Source: JBMOGA01 sp049318625
Lineage (GTDB): Bacteria > Pseudomonadota > Alphaproteobacteria > Rhizobiales > Hyphomicrobiaceae
DNA length: 23,526 nt
Assembly: GCA_049318625.1 (NCBI GenBank)
Contig: JBMOGA010000059.1
Coordinates: 1-23,526 of the forward strand
Reading direction: 5' to 3'
Positions 1-7,984 of the stretch are shown piece after piece. The notes below the pieces were generated by a model. The model was not told the DNA's origin, did not search any database, and was given only the letters and a program-made list of their open reading frames with translations. The number at the start of each line of letters is the position of its first letter. Position 1 is the stretch's first letter. The position numbers and the translations under genes are program-made.

Positions 1-55
1 CAAAGTTCTCATCCTGATTGACGCTGAGTTCTCACCTTGATCGCCGCCGCGCACA
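1..55. mobile_element. Probable terminal end of an IS21-family-like insertion sequence, running off the left edge
   Basis: Positions 1-55 do not continue the transporter coding sequence that precedes them on the minus strand. Read outward from the transporter, the segment begins TGTGCGCGGCGG and then carries two imperfect direct repeats. A TG...CA tip with several direct repeats inside each end is known for the IS21 family, so that family is my inference. No transposase reading frame is inside the window, and the exact junction could be one or two bases either side of 55 because TGTG is repeated there. The element probably extends left of the window, where a repeat-induced contig break would also be expected. 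Confidence 0.5.
4..49. repeat. Two tandem imperfect 23-bp direct repeats
   Basis: Units at 4-26 and 27-49 both begin AGTTCTCA and match at 18 of 23 positions by hand alignment. They are the basis for calling an IS21-like end, where repeats of this type serve as transposase binding sites. Confidence 0.65.
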
Positions 56-382
56 CAGTGGCGTCGTGGCGTTGATGATGCCGACCTCGAGCGCCAGACT
101 GTTGTAGGCGGCGCCAAGCAGCAGATAGGAGAATACGCCGACACCCAGCGTCGCATTGACGATGATTTCGACCAGGTTGGCGCGCAAGAATGGCACTGAC
201 CGACGAATGCCCGGCATTGCCAGCGGGGTCAGCAGGGTCGCAGCGACGAACCACCGCCAGAACACCAGGGACGGCAGCGGTACCGTCTCGCTGACGGCAC
301 GGGCGACGACGTGGTTGCTGCCCCACAACAGAGCCGTGGCCAGCAGGGCCAGGAGGCCGAGGTGGGGGCCTCTGGCGTTCAT
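32..382 (-). pseudogene. DMT superfamily (EamA) transporter, N-terminal fragment cut by an insertion
   Basis: This is the first third of a drug/metabolite transporter of the ten-helix EamA type, an inner-membrane exporter or permease. The start ATG at 382 gives MNARGPHLGLLALLATALLW, a typical first helix with the LLWGSN motif. Three hydrophobic segments follow, ending in VGIINATTP, which in intact relatives leads into the fourth helix. After that codon the frame runs into 15 unrelated residues (CARRRSR at the end) and a stop at 32, inside the IS21-like tip. Intact family members are about 290-310 residues; this one is 116 and should be non-functional unless the remainder resumes beyond the insertion. 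It lies 31 bases after the upstream permease gene and is probably the last gene of the hyu operon. Its role there may have been efflux of a product or analogue, which is inference. Confidence 0.75.
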
Positions 383-413
383 CGTGTCACTCCGCTCAGG
401 CCCGGCGATCCGG

Positions 414-1226
414 TCAGGAATGAGGTTCCGTGCCGCCGCTCTGCCGGCGTCCGCGTTGCGACACGTGCCAGGGCAGAGCGAGGCGCTCACCGAAATCGAC
501 CACGAAGAACAGCACGGTGCCGACGAGGCCGAGGAGAAGCAGCGAGACGAAGACGCGGGCCGTGTCGAACTGACCCTGCGCAACGAGGATCTGGAAGCCG
601 AGACCCTGGCTGCCGGCGACGAACTCCCCGACGATCGCGCCGACAAGCGCAAACGAGATCGCGACCTTCATGCCGGCAAACAGGCTCGGCAACGCGCAGG
701 GAAACCGGATCTTGAACAGGATCGCCCACGGCGAGGCCCGTGAGACCCGGGCGAGGTGCAGCATGTCGGGATCGACCGACCTCAGCCCGAGCACCATATC
801 GATGACGATGGGGAATATGGCCAGCATCACCGCGACCGCAATCTTCGGCTCGACGCCGGTGCCGAGCCAGATCACGAACAGCGGCGCAAGTGCCACTTTT
901 GGAATGCTGTTGAGGGCGACGAGCAGCGTATAGACCGTCCGCTCCAGGAATATCGAGTGAACGATTGCGATGGCAAGCACGACGCCGAAAATGACCGCCA
1001 GGACGAATCCAATACCGGTTATCGCCAGCGTGAACCCCAAATGCCGCATAAAAACCCATGGGGTCGAAATGAACTCCGCGAAGATTCGCGATGGTGCTGG
1101 CAGGATCAAGGGCGATGGCTGCAGCAGCCAGACCGCCAGTTCCCAGATCGCAAGTGCGGCTCCGATCACCACGACGACATCGCGCGTGCTGCTATTGCCG
1201 GCGATCTGTCTTGCCAGCTGTCTCAT
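414..1226 (-). CDS. ABC transporter permease, SsuC/TauC type
   Basis: Inner-membrane subunit of a nitrate/sulfonate/pyrimidine-precursor type importer (BPD_transp_1 fold), 270 residues, the usual length. About six hydrophobic helices are visible, beginning VVVVIGAALAIWELAVWLL. The cytoplasmic coupling region around RVSRASPWAILFKIRFPCAL, followed by P-x-LFAGMKVAISFALVGAIVGEF, is the characteristic EAA-loop area of this subfamily. The ATG at 1226 overlaps the stop of the ATPase gene in an ATGA arrangement, so start choice and translational coupling are clear. With the ATPase and binding protein just upstream it makes a complete importer. The substrate cannot be read from the sequence; the operon context suggests a cyclic amide or hydantoin. 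Confidence 0.9.
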   Translation of the reverse strand: MRQLARQIAGNSSTRDVVVVIGAALAIWELAVWLLQPSPLILPAPSRIFAEFISTPWVFMRHLGFTLAITGIGFVLAVIFGVVLAIAIVHSIFLERTVYTLLVALNSIPKVALAPLFVIWLGTGVEPKIAVAVMLAIFPIVIDMVLGLRSVDPDMLHLARVSRASPWAILFKIRFPCALPSLFAGMKVAISFALVGAIVGEFVAGSQGLGFQILVAQGQFDTARVFVSLLLLGLVGTVLFFVVDFGERLALPWHVSQRGRRQSGGTEPHS

Positions 1227-2026
1227 TCCTTCAGGATCCCCAGCGCTGCGAAATGGCGGCGAATGCGCTGTACGTAGCTCCCGAACTCCGGTGTCTCGCG
1301 GATCGCGAGTGGCCGCGGTCTTGCCAGATCGACATCCACGACGTCGAAGATGCGCCCGGGTCCCTGCGACATCAGCACGACGCGATCGGAGAGATAGATC
1401 GCCTCGGTGATCGAGTGGGTAATGAACAGAACCGTTTTGCGCTGATCCTGCCAGATCCGTGTCAGCTCAACATTCAGATCGTCTCGCGTCATGGCATCGA
1501 GGGCGCCGAACGGCTCGTCCATCAGCAGCAGTTCCGGGTCGGATAGCAGTGCGCGGCAAATGGAGGCGCGCTGGCGCATGCCGCCCGAAAGCTCCCAGGG
1601 GTGGCGATCCTCGAAGCCCGCGAGCCCGAAGCGTGCAAGCAGTTCGCGCGCGCGGGTCCGATAGCGGGCGCGCGGCAGGCCCATGAACTCGATCGACAGC
1701 AGAACGTTGTCGAGAATGGTGCGCCAGTCGAGCAGGACGTCGCGCTGGAACACGACGCCGAGACCGCCTGGCGGACCGGACAGCCGCGCACCCCCCACGT
1801 GAATGGAGCCGCGACTGACGGTCTCGAGGCCGGCGACACATTTCAGGAGAGTGCTCTTGCCACAGCCCGATGGGCCCAGAACACTGACGAACTCGCCGCG
1901 ACGGATGTCGAGGTCGATGTCTGTCAGCGCCGTCACATCACCACGTGGCGAAGCGTAGGTCTTCGCCACGCCGGCAATGCCGAGGTAGGTGTCGAGAGGC
2001 GACATCGTCCCCGCAGACCCGTTCAT
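1223..2026 (-). CDS. ABC transporter ATP-binding protein, SsuB/TauB type
   Basis: Cytoplasmic ATPase of the importer, 267 residues. Walker A is GPSGCGKST at residues 51-59, the Q-loop lies in GVVFQRDVLLDW, the signature is LSGGMRQR, Walker B is LLLMDEPFGALD, and the switch histidine is in FITHSITEA. The VLLDWRTILDNV stretch is typical of nitrate/sulfonate/taurine ATPases. I chose the ATG at 2026 because it overlaps the stop of the binding-protein gene by four bases (ATGA). A second ATG seven codons later is possible. A longer open frame continues upstream, but there it only shadows the binding-protein gene in another frame. The downstream overlap with the permease is also ATGA, giving near-equal coupled expression of the pair. 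Confidence 0.93.
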   Translation of the reverse strand: MNGSAGTMSPLDTYLGIAGVAKTYASPRGDVTALTDIDLDIRRGEFVSVLGPSGCGKSTLLKCVAGLETVSRGSIHVGGARLSGPPGGLGVVFQRDVLLDWRTILDNVLLSIEFMGLPRARYRTRARELLARFGLAGFEDRHPWELSGGMRQRASICRALLSDPELLLMDEPFGALDAMTRDDLNVELTRIWQDQRKTVLFITHSITEAIYLSDRVVLMSQGPGRIFDVVDVDLARPRPLAIRETPEFGSYVQRIRRHFAALGILKE

Positions 2027-3006
2027 TCGATAAGCTGGTTGGTGAAGTAGTCCATCGCCTTCCAGCCGGCCTTCACGACACCGGCTGCCTCCATCGCCTG
2101 CAGGGACTTGGCCCAATCGGCCTCCGCCTGCCAGCCGATCGCCTTGCCCTTGCTTGCCGGCGTATCGAAATACTCGATGGTCAGCCTGATCTGCTCCTTG
2201 AGCACCGTCGGATCGAGTTTTACGTCGGGCCGTTCGGCCATGATGGCCTTGACCCCATCGTCGAGGTTGCTGGCCAGATGCGACCAGGCGCGCTGCTGAA
2301 CCTTGATGAGCTTCTTGAGCGCGTCCCCTTTGCTGGCGATCGTTTCCTCGCGCGCGACCAAGCCGTAGCTCGGGAACTCGATCCCGGCATCCGAGATCAA
2401 CAGACACTTCGAAGGTCGCGGCTTCTCGGCCACCGGCAAAGCCGAGCCGACCGTCGACATCAGGCCGTCCGCGCGTTTGGCGGTATAGGTCCCCCAGAGC
2501 GCGGCTGGATCTACGAAGTCGACCTTGACGTCGTCGCGGGTCAAGCCGCCAGCCTTCAAATAGCTGTCGATGAAGGGCGCCCAGGGACTTGCAGCGAACA
2601 CCACGACCGTCTTGCCTTTGAGGTCGGCGACTTTGCTGATGGGGGAGTCCCGGTCGACCAGTATGCAAAGATCGGTCTTGCGCTGGAAGCCGGCGATCGC
2701 CTTGATCGTGCTGCCCTGGGCGCGCGCGCTGCCGACGAGCCCGAGCTGGACCTGACCGACATCCACCTGACCTGCGTTGACCAGCTGAATCGTGTTTCCA
2801 GAGCCTCGTCCATCCTGGATCTCGACGTCCAGGCCCGCGTCCTTGAACCAGCCCTTGCTCTTGGCGAAATGCATCGCGGCGTGCACGCCCCACGGCGAGA
2901 AATCGAGCCGCACCGTAAGTTTTTCCTGCGCCGCGGCCGGCAGTGCCAGTGCGGTGGCCAGCCACGCGATCAGCGCGCCGGCCCGTCCCATCGTCCGATC
3001 AAACAT
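2023..3006 (-). CDS. ABC transporter substrate-binding protein, SsuA/NMT1-THI5 type
   Basis: Periplasmic binding protein, 327 residues. The start ATG at 3006 is preceded by GGAG about nine bases upstream. It opens a signal peptide (MFDRTMGRAGALIAWLATAL, then a probable cut after LPAAA, residue 26). An in-frame start further upstream would place 26 polar residues before the signal peptide and is less likely. The mature part starts with KLTVRLDFSPWGVHAAMHFA, the usual opening of NMT1/THI5-like proteins that bind pyrimidine precursors, sulfonates, nitrate or riboflavin-like compounds. DLKGKTVVVFAASPWAPF is the typical first hinge region. The gene starts inside the end of the regulator gene (8-base overlap) and ends in an ATGA overlap with the ATPase gene. 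Ligand unknown; the hyuAB neighbours suggest a hydantoin-like or lactam substrate. Confidence 0.9.
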   Translation of the reverse strand: MFDRTMGRAGALIAWLATALALPAAAQEKLTVRLDFSPWGVHAAMHFAKSKGWFKDAGLDVEIQDGRGSGNTIQLVNAGQVDVGQVQLGLVGSARAQGSTIKAIAGFQRKTDLCILVDRDSPISKVADLKGKTVVVFAASPWAPFIDSYLKAGGLTRDDVKVDFVDPAALWGTYTAKRADGLMSTVGSALPVAEKPRPSKCLLISDAGIEFPSYGLVAREETIASKGDALKKLIKVQQRAWSHLASNLDDGVKAIMAERPDVKLDPTVLKEQIRLTIEYFDTPASKGKAIGWQAEADWAKSLQAMEAAGVVKAGWKAMDYFTNQLIE

Positions 3007-3748
3007 GTCGCCTACTCCCTGCTGCTCTTCGACCCTCAGACTGCGGCCGGCCGCCGCGCACCCGCCGCCCGGCTTTCGGTGCACCGTCCTGGAGATAGGC
3101 CAGGATCATCTCCACGATGTGCTGACGACGCTCGGCGAGGCGCGCGGCGCCGACCAGATCCCTGTCGAGCAACCAAGACAGTGTGAACTGATTGGACAGA
3201 TAGAAATAGGCGAGCCCCGAGATGGAGAGATAGAGATCGACGGGGTCGACATTGGCGCGGAACGATCCGGAGGCTTCGCCTCGCGCCAGCAGCGACTGGA
3301 TCGTCGCCAGCAGCGGTGCATAGAGCTGCTTCACGCTGGCCGACTGCTTCAGATGCCTGGCGAAATGGATGTTCTCGATACTCATGAGGCGGATGAGGTC
3401 GGGAGTGGCCACGAAATGATCGAAGGTATTGCCGACCAGCACCTTCATGCCTTCGATCGGTGACAGGTTGGCGACCTCGGCGTCGTTCTGATGGGCGCGC
3501 AGTGCGCCGTAAATGTCCTCGAGAACGCGAAGGTACAGACCCTCCTTGTTCCCGAAATGATGGTAGATCAGGTTCTTGTTGGTGCGGGAACGCGCCGCGA
3601 TACGGTCGACACGCGCGCCGTTCAGTCCCTCCGTGACGAACTCGATCCGTGCCGCATCCAAGATGCGGGCGCGGGTTGCATCGGCCGAACGTGACCCGGC
3701 GGGCCGCGGCGCCGTCTCCAGGTCGGTCTGGCGCGCCCTAGCCAGCAT
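2999..3748 (-). CDS. TetR-family transcriptional regulator, probable local repressor (RutR/NicS-like)
   Basis: One-component regulator, 249 residues. The N-terminal TetR helix-turn-helix spans roughly residues 27-73 (ATRARILDAARIEFVTEGL, then ARVDRIAARSRTNKNLIYHH, FGNKEGLY). The rest is an all-helical ligand-binding and dimerisation domain. RutR-type regulators have a similar N-x-x-Y-x-x-F recognition helix, and the DNA upstream of hyuA carries a RutR-box-like dyad, so autoregulation of this operon is a reasonable inference. The C-terminal 25 residues are rich in Arg and Gly and may be a disordered tail. The ATG at 3748 overlaps the end of hyuB by 11 bases, and the stop lies 8 bases inside the binding-protein gene. 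A regulator buried in the operon it probably controls would give negative feedback. Effector unknown. Confidence 0.88.
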   Translation of the reverse strand: MLARARQTDLETAPRPAGSRSADATRARILDAARIEFVTEGLNGARVDRIAARSRTNKNLIYHHFGNKEGLYLRVLEDIYGALRAHQNDAEVANLSPIEGMKVLVGNTFDHFVATPDLIRLMSIENIHFARHLKQSASVKQLYAPLLATIQSLLARGEASGSFRANVDPVDLYLSISGLAYFYLSNQFTLSWLLDRDLVGAARLAERRQHIVEMILAYLQDGAPKAGRRVRGGRPQSEGRRAAGSRRHV

Positions 3749-5486
3749 GAACCAGCCCCGGCTTGGCCTGGGTCGACCGAGCGGCCCTCAGGCGCCGGGT
3801 TCCAGCGTGATCGATGTTGCCGTCGGCGTCGCAGACGACACCGTGCTCGCGTACCGCGAACTCCGGCGTGATCTTGCCGTCGCGGACATCCTCGGCCACC
3901 AGTTCGGGATTGCGAATGAAGGGGTCGCCGAAGCCACCGCCCCCCGCCTGATCATGGATGATCAGCATGCCCTCTCTGACACCCATGGTGATCTTGCCGG
4001 GGAGCGCCCGCGTGACCCCGTCCTCGACGAGGCTGTTGCGCGACGGTCCGCCCTGTCCGCCACCGGAAAGTCCATAAGGCCGGAACACGACCCGGTCGGT
4101 CCGCATCTGCATGAGGGCTTCGGGTGCCAGGATCCTGTAGGAGCGGCGGATGCCGACACCGCCCCGCCACTGGCCGGCGCCGCAGCTGTCGGGCACAAAG
4201 GCATATTCTTCGATGCGCACAGGATGCTCGGCTTCCATGACCTCGACGGGTGCGTTGGAGAGGTTCTGCGAGGCGTTGGTGACGGCCTCCAGCCCATCCT
4301 TGTCCGGACGTCCGCCCCAGGCCCCGCAGATCATGTCGACGATGATGAACGGTTTGCGGTTTGGCCTGAGCCCACTGATGCAGATCACGCTGTTGCCGCC
4401 CTCGCCGGCGGCCGGCACCTTGTCCGGCACGATTTGCGCCAGGGCGCCGAGCATGGCATCGAAGACGCGATAACCCGTCAGCGCGCGCGCCGCACAGGGT
4501 CCGGGCAGTACCGGGTTGAGCACGGATGCTTCGGGGACTCTCGTCTTGATGCATCGGAAGACGCCGACATTGTTCGGCACCTCGCGCGACAGCACGCAAC
4601 GGACGCTGAGGTAGGTCAGAGACCGTGTGAAACTCAGCGTCGAGTTCAGAGCGCCCTTCACCTGCTTCGACGACCCGGTATAGTCGACCATCAGTGTGCC
4701 GTCGTCCTGGACCGTGATGGCCACTGCGATGGGGATCGGGGTATCGGAAAATCCGTCGTTGTCGATGTGGTCGAGGAAACGATACGTGCCTTTTGGCCAA
4801 GTCTTGATCTCGGCCTTGGTCAACCGCTCGGCATAGTCCAACAGCTCGTCCATGTAGGACTCGACCTCGTCGGCGCCGTAGCGATCCATCAGCCGGTCGA
4901 GGCCGCGCTTGCCGACCTGGGCCGCGGCAAACTGTGCCGACAGATCACCCCACACACGATCAGGAACGCGAACATTGATCTTGATGAGCGTTTCGAGAGT
5001 CCGGTTGACGACGCCGCGTTCGTACAGTTTCAAGGGCGGAATGCGCAGGCCTTCCTGATAGATCTCGGTTGAATCCGAGGCGTTGGAACCCGGCACCCGA
5101 CCGCCGACGTCCGTATGGTGACAAATGACCACCGCGAACGCGCGGCGCTTGCCACCGTGGAACAGCGGCACGAACATGAAGATATCGGGCAGATGCATCC
5201 CGCCGTGATAGGGATCGTTCATGATGATCACGTCGCCGTCGTAAAGATCTTCGGCATAAGTGGTGAGCACGGCCTCCATTGCCTCGGGAATAGCGCCCAG
5301 ATGCTGCGCGATGGTCTTGGCCTGTGCCACCATCTGCCCGTCGGCGGCGCAGATTGCGGCGGAGAAATCCATCACGTCCTTGACGATCTCGGAGCGAGCG
5401 ATGCGCACGACCGTATACGCCATATCATCGGCGATGGCATCGAGGCCGCTCTTGATGACTGCGAACGTTATCGGATCGACCTTCAT
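3738..5486 (-). CDS. hyuB: Hydantoinase/oxoprolinase B-type subunit (HyuB family)
   Basis: Large partner subunit of an ATP-dependent hydantoinase, oxoprolinase or carboxylase-type enzyme, 582 residues, normal for the hydantoinase_B family (about 520-600). It opens with DPITFAVIKSGLDAIADDMA, typical of the family. NDPYHGGMHLPDI, then ICHHTDVGG, and near the C-terminus GGGGFGDP are conserved landmarks. The HHTD and NDPYHGG segments are expected metal/active-site regions. Start ATG 5486 overlaps the stop of hyuA by four bases (ATGA). The family includes N-methylhydantoinase, 5-oxoprolinase, caprolactamase and acetone/acetophenone carboxylase subunits, so the exact substrate is open. The presence of only A and B subunits, with no third small subunit, favours a hydantoinase/oxoprolinase over acetone carboxylase. 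Confidence 0.9.
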   Translation of the reverse strand: MKVDPITFAVIKSGLDAIADDMAYTVVRIARSEIVKDVMDFSAAICAADGQMVAQAKTIAQHLGAIPEAMEAVLTTYAEDLYDGDVIIMNDPYHGGMHLPDIFMFVPLFHGGKRRAFAVVICHHTDVGGRVPGSNASDSTEIYQEGLRIPPLKLYERGVVNRTLETLIKINVRVPDRVWGDLSAQFAAAQVGKRGLDRLMDRYGADEVESYMDELLDYAERLTKAEIKTWPKGTYRFLDHIDNDGFSDTPIPIAVAITVQDDGTLMVDYTGSSKQVKGALNSTLSFTRSLTYLSVRCVLSREVPNNVGVFRCIKTRVPEASVLNPVLPGPCAARALTGYRVFDAMLGALAQIVPDKVPAAGEGGNSVICISGLRPNRKPFIIVDMICGAWGGRPDKDGLEAVTNASQNLSNAPVEVMEAEHPVRIEEYAFVPDSCGAGQWRGGVGIRRSYRILAPEALMQMRTDRVVFRPYGLSGGGQGGPSRNSLVEDGVTRALPGKITMGVREGMLIIHDQAGGGGFGDPFIRNPELVAEDVRDGKITPEFAVREHGVVCDADGNIDHAGTRRLRAARSTQAKPGLVHAG

Positions 5487-7582
5487 GGCGCGGCCTCCAG
5501 ATCGATCACGATGCAGTCCATGTGGTCGCGGTGGACCCGGGCGTCGGGCGGAACGACGATCGTTGAGTCGAACTCCTCGATGACCAAGGGGCCACGCCGC
5601 GGCGTGTGCGACAATGCCGTCCGCTCGACAATCTCGGTGGCGACGAACTCGGCACCGCGGGCGAACGAAATGGACCGCACCCCGCCGCCTGCGGCAGGTG
5701 GCCGATGCGCCACCGACAGAGACCGGAAGTCGAAGCGGCGCTCGCGCAGTCCGCGTCCGACAACCCGCACCTTGATCACCTCGACGGGCGTTTCGTCGCG
5801 ATAACCGTAAGTTTTTTGATACTCCGCGAGGAAATTAGCTCGGATCATCGCCAGATCGCCAGCCCGGTAGGGCACTGTCAATTCGGTGGCCTGACCTTCG
5901 TGTCTGACGTCGGCCTCCCAGGAAAGCTCCTGGCGGTCACGGGAATAGCCGTCGGCCGCAAGGCGCTCGGCCACCTCGGTGGCGAGCCGCTCCTGAATGG
6001 CGCCGATGTCAGCTGGTGTCATGGCTTCGAGCGGCCGTGTAACGGTCGACAGCGCGATGTACTCGACATCGGCCGCCAGCATGCCGACAGCACTGAAGAC
6101 CCCCGACAATGCCGGCACCACGACGCGAGGAATGCCGAGCTGGCGGGCGAGATCGGTCGCGTGGATGCCGCCATTGCCGCCGAACGCCATGAGAGTAAGG
6201 TCGCGCGGGTCCCGGCCGCGCTCGACAGTGACGGCCCGGATCGCCCGCGTCATCGAGGCATTGGCGACGGCGCGGATGCCGTGGGCGGCGTCGACCGCCG
6301 AAAGGCCGAGAGGACGCGCGATGTGGCTCTCGATGGCCGCGACACTCAACTGGCTGTCGATGCGCAGGCGCCCGCCCGCCAGCGCCCGCGGATTGACAAA
6401 ACCAAGCACGACGTTGGCATCCGTGACGGTCGGATACTCGTTGCCGAGGCCGTAACAAGCCGGCCCCGGTGCGGCCCCGGCTGAGCGTGGCCCGACAGTC
6501 AGCAGGCCACCGGCATCGATCGATGCGAGCGAGCCCCCTCCGGCGCCGACTTCGGCAATGTCGATCGCCGGCACCTTCAGCATGTAACCGCCCGCCTTGA
6601 TGAAGCGGCTCGATGTCGACATGCCATCCCGGAACTCGTATTCCGACGTCATCGTCGGCCGACCGTCCTCGATGATCACCGCCTTGGCCGTCGTGCCGCC
6701 CATGTCGAAAACGATGATGTCGCGCTCGCCACGAGCGGTTCCCAGCCGAGCCGCACCGATGACTCCGCCAGCCGGCCCCGAAGCAACGGCGAGCACAGGC
6801 AGCTTTGCCGTCACACTCGCCGGCAGCATCCCGCCGTTGGATGTCATCACGAGGATCGGCGCCGACACGCCGAGCCCTTTGAGTCCAGCCTCCAGGCGTT
6901 CGATGTACGCACGCATGGCGGCAAGCAGATAGGCATTCACCACCGTCGTGCTGGTACGCTCGTACTCCTTCATCTCGGGCAGCACAGCGCAGGACGTTGA
7001 AACGAAAAGCTGCGGAACGTGCGTGTTGAGGATCGCCTCGGCGCGACGCTCATGCTCGGGATTTCGATAGCTGTTGATGAAGCAGATCGCGACCGCCTCG
7101 ATGCCGTCCGCCGCCAGTTTGCGGCCGGCGGCGATCACCTCGTCCTCGGAAAGGGGCAGCACCACCTCGCCGTTGGCGGCGAGGCGCTCCGTCACCTCGA
7201 CCCGGTGGCGGCGCGGCACGAGCGGCTTCGGCTTGTCCCAGGTGAGGTCGAACATGTCGGGCATGCGGATGCGCCCGATCTCCAATACGTCGCGGAACCC
7301 GCGCGTCGTGATCAGTCCCGTGCGTGCGCCCTTACGCTGCAGGATCGTGTTCGACCCGACGGTGGTGCCATGCAGCACCTCGACTATCGATCCGGCCGCG
7401 ATGCCGAGTTCGGCCAGTAATTGAGCGACGCCCGCGACGACAGCGCGACTTGGATCGTCGGGTGTGGTCGAGATCTTGCTCTGGTGCATGACCCCGTCGC
7501 CGCCGCGCAAAACGATGTCTGTGAACGTGCCGCCGATGTCGATCGCCAATCGGACATCAACGATCGCGGAACGTTGAGGCAT
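5483..7582 (-). CDS. hyuA: Hydantoinase/oxoprolinase A-type subunit (HyuA family)
   Basis: ATP-using subunit of the ring-opening enzyme, 699 residues, usual length for HyuA. The acetate/sugar kinase-like ATPase fold is shown by DIGGTFTD at residues 15-22, LHGTTVGSN, the second phosphate loop FDMGGTTAK, AEVGAGGGS and the conserved GPRSAGAAPGPACYG. The C-terminal part has VVPALSGVFSAVGMLAADVE, as in oxoprolinases. In the family this subunit phosphorylates the amide oxygen, and the B subunit completes hydrolysis. It is the first gene of the left operon and the only one with a real upstream region. ATG 7582 has no strong Shine-Dalgarno sequence, so the start is fair rather than certain; the DIGGT motif so close to the N-terminus excludes a much later start. 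Confidence 0.92.
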   Translation of the reverse strand: MPQRSAIVDVRLAIDIGGTFTDIVLRGGDGVMHQSKISTTPDDPSRAVVAGVAQLLAELGIAAGSIVEVLHGTTVGSNTILQRKGARTGLITTRGFRDVLEIGRIRMPDMFDLTWDKPKPLVPRRHRVEVTERLAANGEVVLPLSEDEVIAAGRKLAADGIEAVAICFINSYRNPEHERRAEAILNTHVPQLFVSTSCAVLPEMKEYERTSTTVVNAYLLAAMRAYIERLEAGLKGLGVSAPILVMTSNGGMLPASVTAKLPVLAVASGPAGGVIGAARLGTARGERDIIVFDMGGTTAKAVIIEDGRPTMTSEYEFRDGMSTSSRFIKAGGYMLKVPAIDIAEVGAGGGSLASIDAGGLLTVGPRSAGAAPGPACYGLGNEYPTVTDANVVLGFVNPRALAGGRLRIDSQLSVAAIESHIARPLGLSAVDAAHGIRAVANASMTRAIRAVTVERGRDPRDLTLMAFGGNGGIHATDLARQLGIPRVVVPALSGVFSAVGMLAADVEYIALSTVTRPLEAMTPADIGAIQERLATEVAERLAADGYSRDRQELSWEADVRHEGQATELTVPYRAGDLAMIRANFLAEYQKTYGYRDETPVEVIKVRVVGRGLRERRFDFRSLSVAHRPPAAGGGVRSISFARGAEFVATEIVERTALSHTPRRGPLVIEEFDSTIVVPPDARVHRDHMDCIVIDLEAAP

Positions 7583-7595
7583 GCGCGCGACCCGG

Positions 7596-7617
7596 GTTGA
7601 CTAACCAGTTGGACAAC
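7596..7617. promoter_or_regulatory. Candidate TetR/RutR-like operator
   Basis: A 22-base imperfect palindrome with arms GTTG...CAAC, in which 8 of 11 base pairs are complementary. On the minus strand 7616-7601 reads TTGTCCAACTGGTTAG. This matches the RutR box TTGACCA-nn-TGGTCAA known from Escherichia coli at 11 of 14 defined positions. It ends 13 bases upstream of the hyuA start codon and lies directly downstream of the putative -35/-10 pair, a normal place for a repressor site. The link to the TetR gene of this operon is inferred. Confidence 0.45.
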
Positions 7618-7646
7618 AGTGTTCCTGTTGACGCAGTATCTGTCAA
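7618..7646 (-). promoter_or_regulatory. Candidate hyuA promoter with overlapping TTGAC inverted repeat
   Basis: On the minus strand a perfect TTGACA lies at 7646-7641, with AACACT 17 bases later at 7623-7618. The -35 is strong and the -10 weak (3 of 6). The -35 also forms half of an exact inverted repeat, TTGAC-N9-GTCAA (7628-7646), which could be a second regulator half-site pair. Promoter activity is inferred. Confidence 0.35.
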
Positions 7647-7954
7647 GGTGACCTGCCAAACCGGCCCACGGATCCGACGGGCCCACCGCCTTCGTGGCAC
7701 CGCACGCACTCGAATGTCCGCCATTGCATGTATTCTGGCGGAGGTGATGAAGACCGGACCTCGTCTCGCCGCGTCGACCGAACCTCGGCCCGGCGTGCTG
7801 CAATGATCGGGGACCGGAACGCACACGCGAACGAAGACACCTCCCGAACGCCAACCGCTCGGGAGAAACTTGGCATGCCGACATCGACGGGCGCACGCGC
7901 GGCGCGTTCTGCACGGAAGTCGTGCGCGAAACACATTCAATCCAAATGCGCCGA

Positions 7955-7984
7955 TTGCGTAATCCCGACGATCGGAGTCATAGT
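7955..7984 (+). promoter_or_regulatory. Weak candidate promoter of the ABC binding-protein gene
   Basis: TTGCGT at 7955-7960 and CATAGT at 7979-7984 are separated by 18 bases and lie about 35 bases before the start codon. Both hexamers are poor matches (3 of 6 and 4 of 6), so this is a placement guess only. Confidence 0.2.

Noticed and set aside
1223..2965. A 580-codon open frame appearing to fuse a binding protein to the ATPase
   Set aside because: Its first half is an out-of-frame reading of the binding-protein gene, rich in Arg and Gly. The ATPase starts at 2026 with an ATGA overlap.
3576..5072. Long plus-strand open frame opposite hyuB
   Set aside because: Antisense shadow in GC-rich DNA; no recognisable domain, while hyuB in the same bases has full family motifs.
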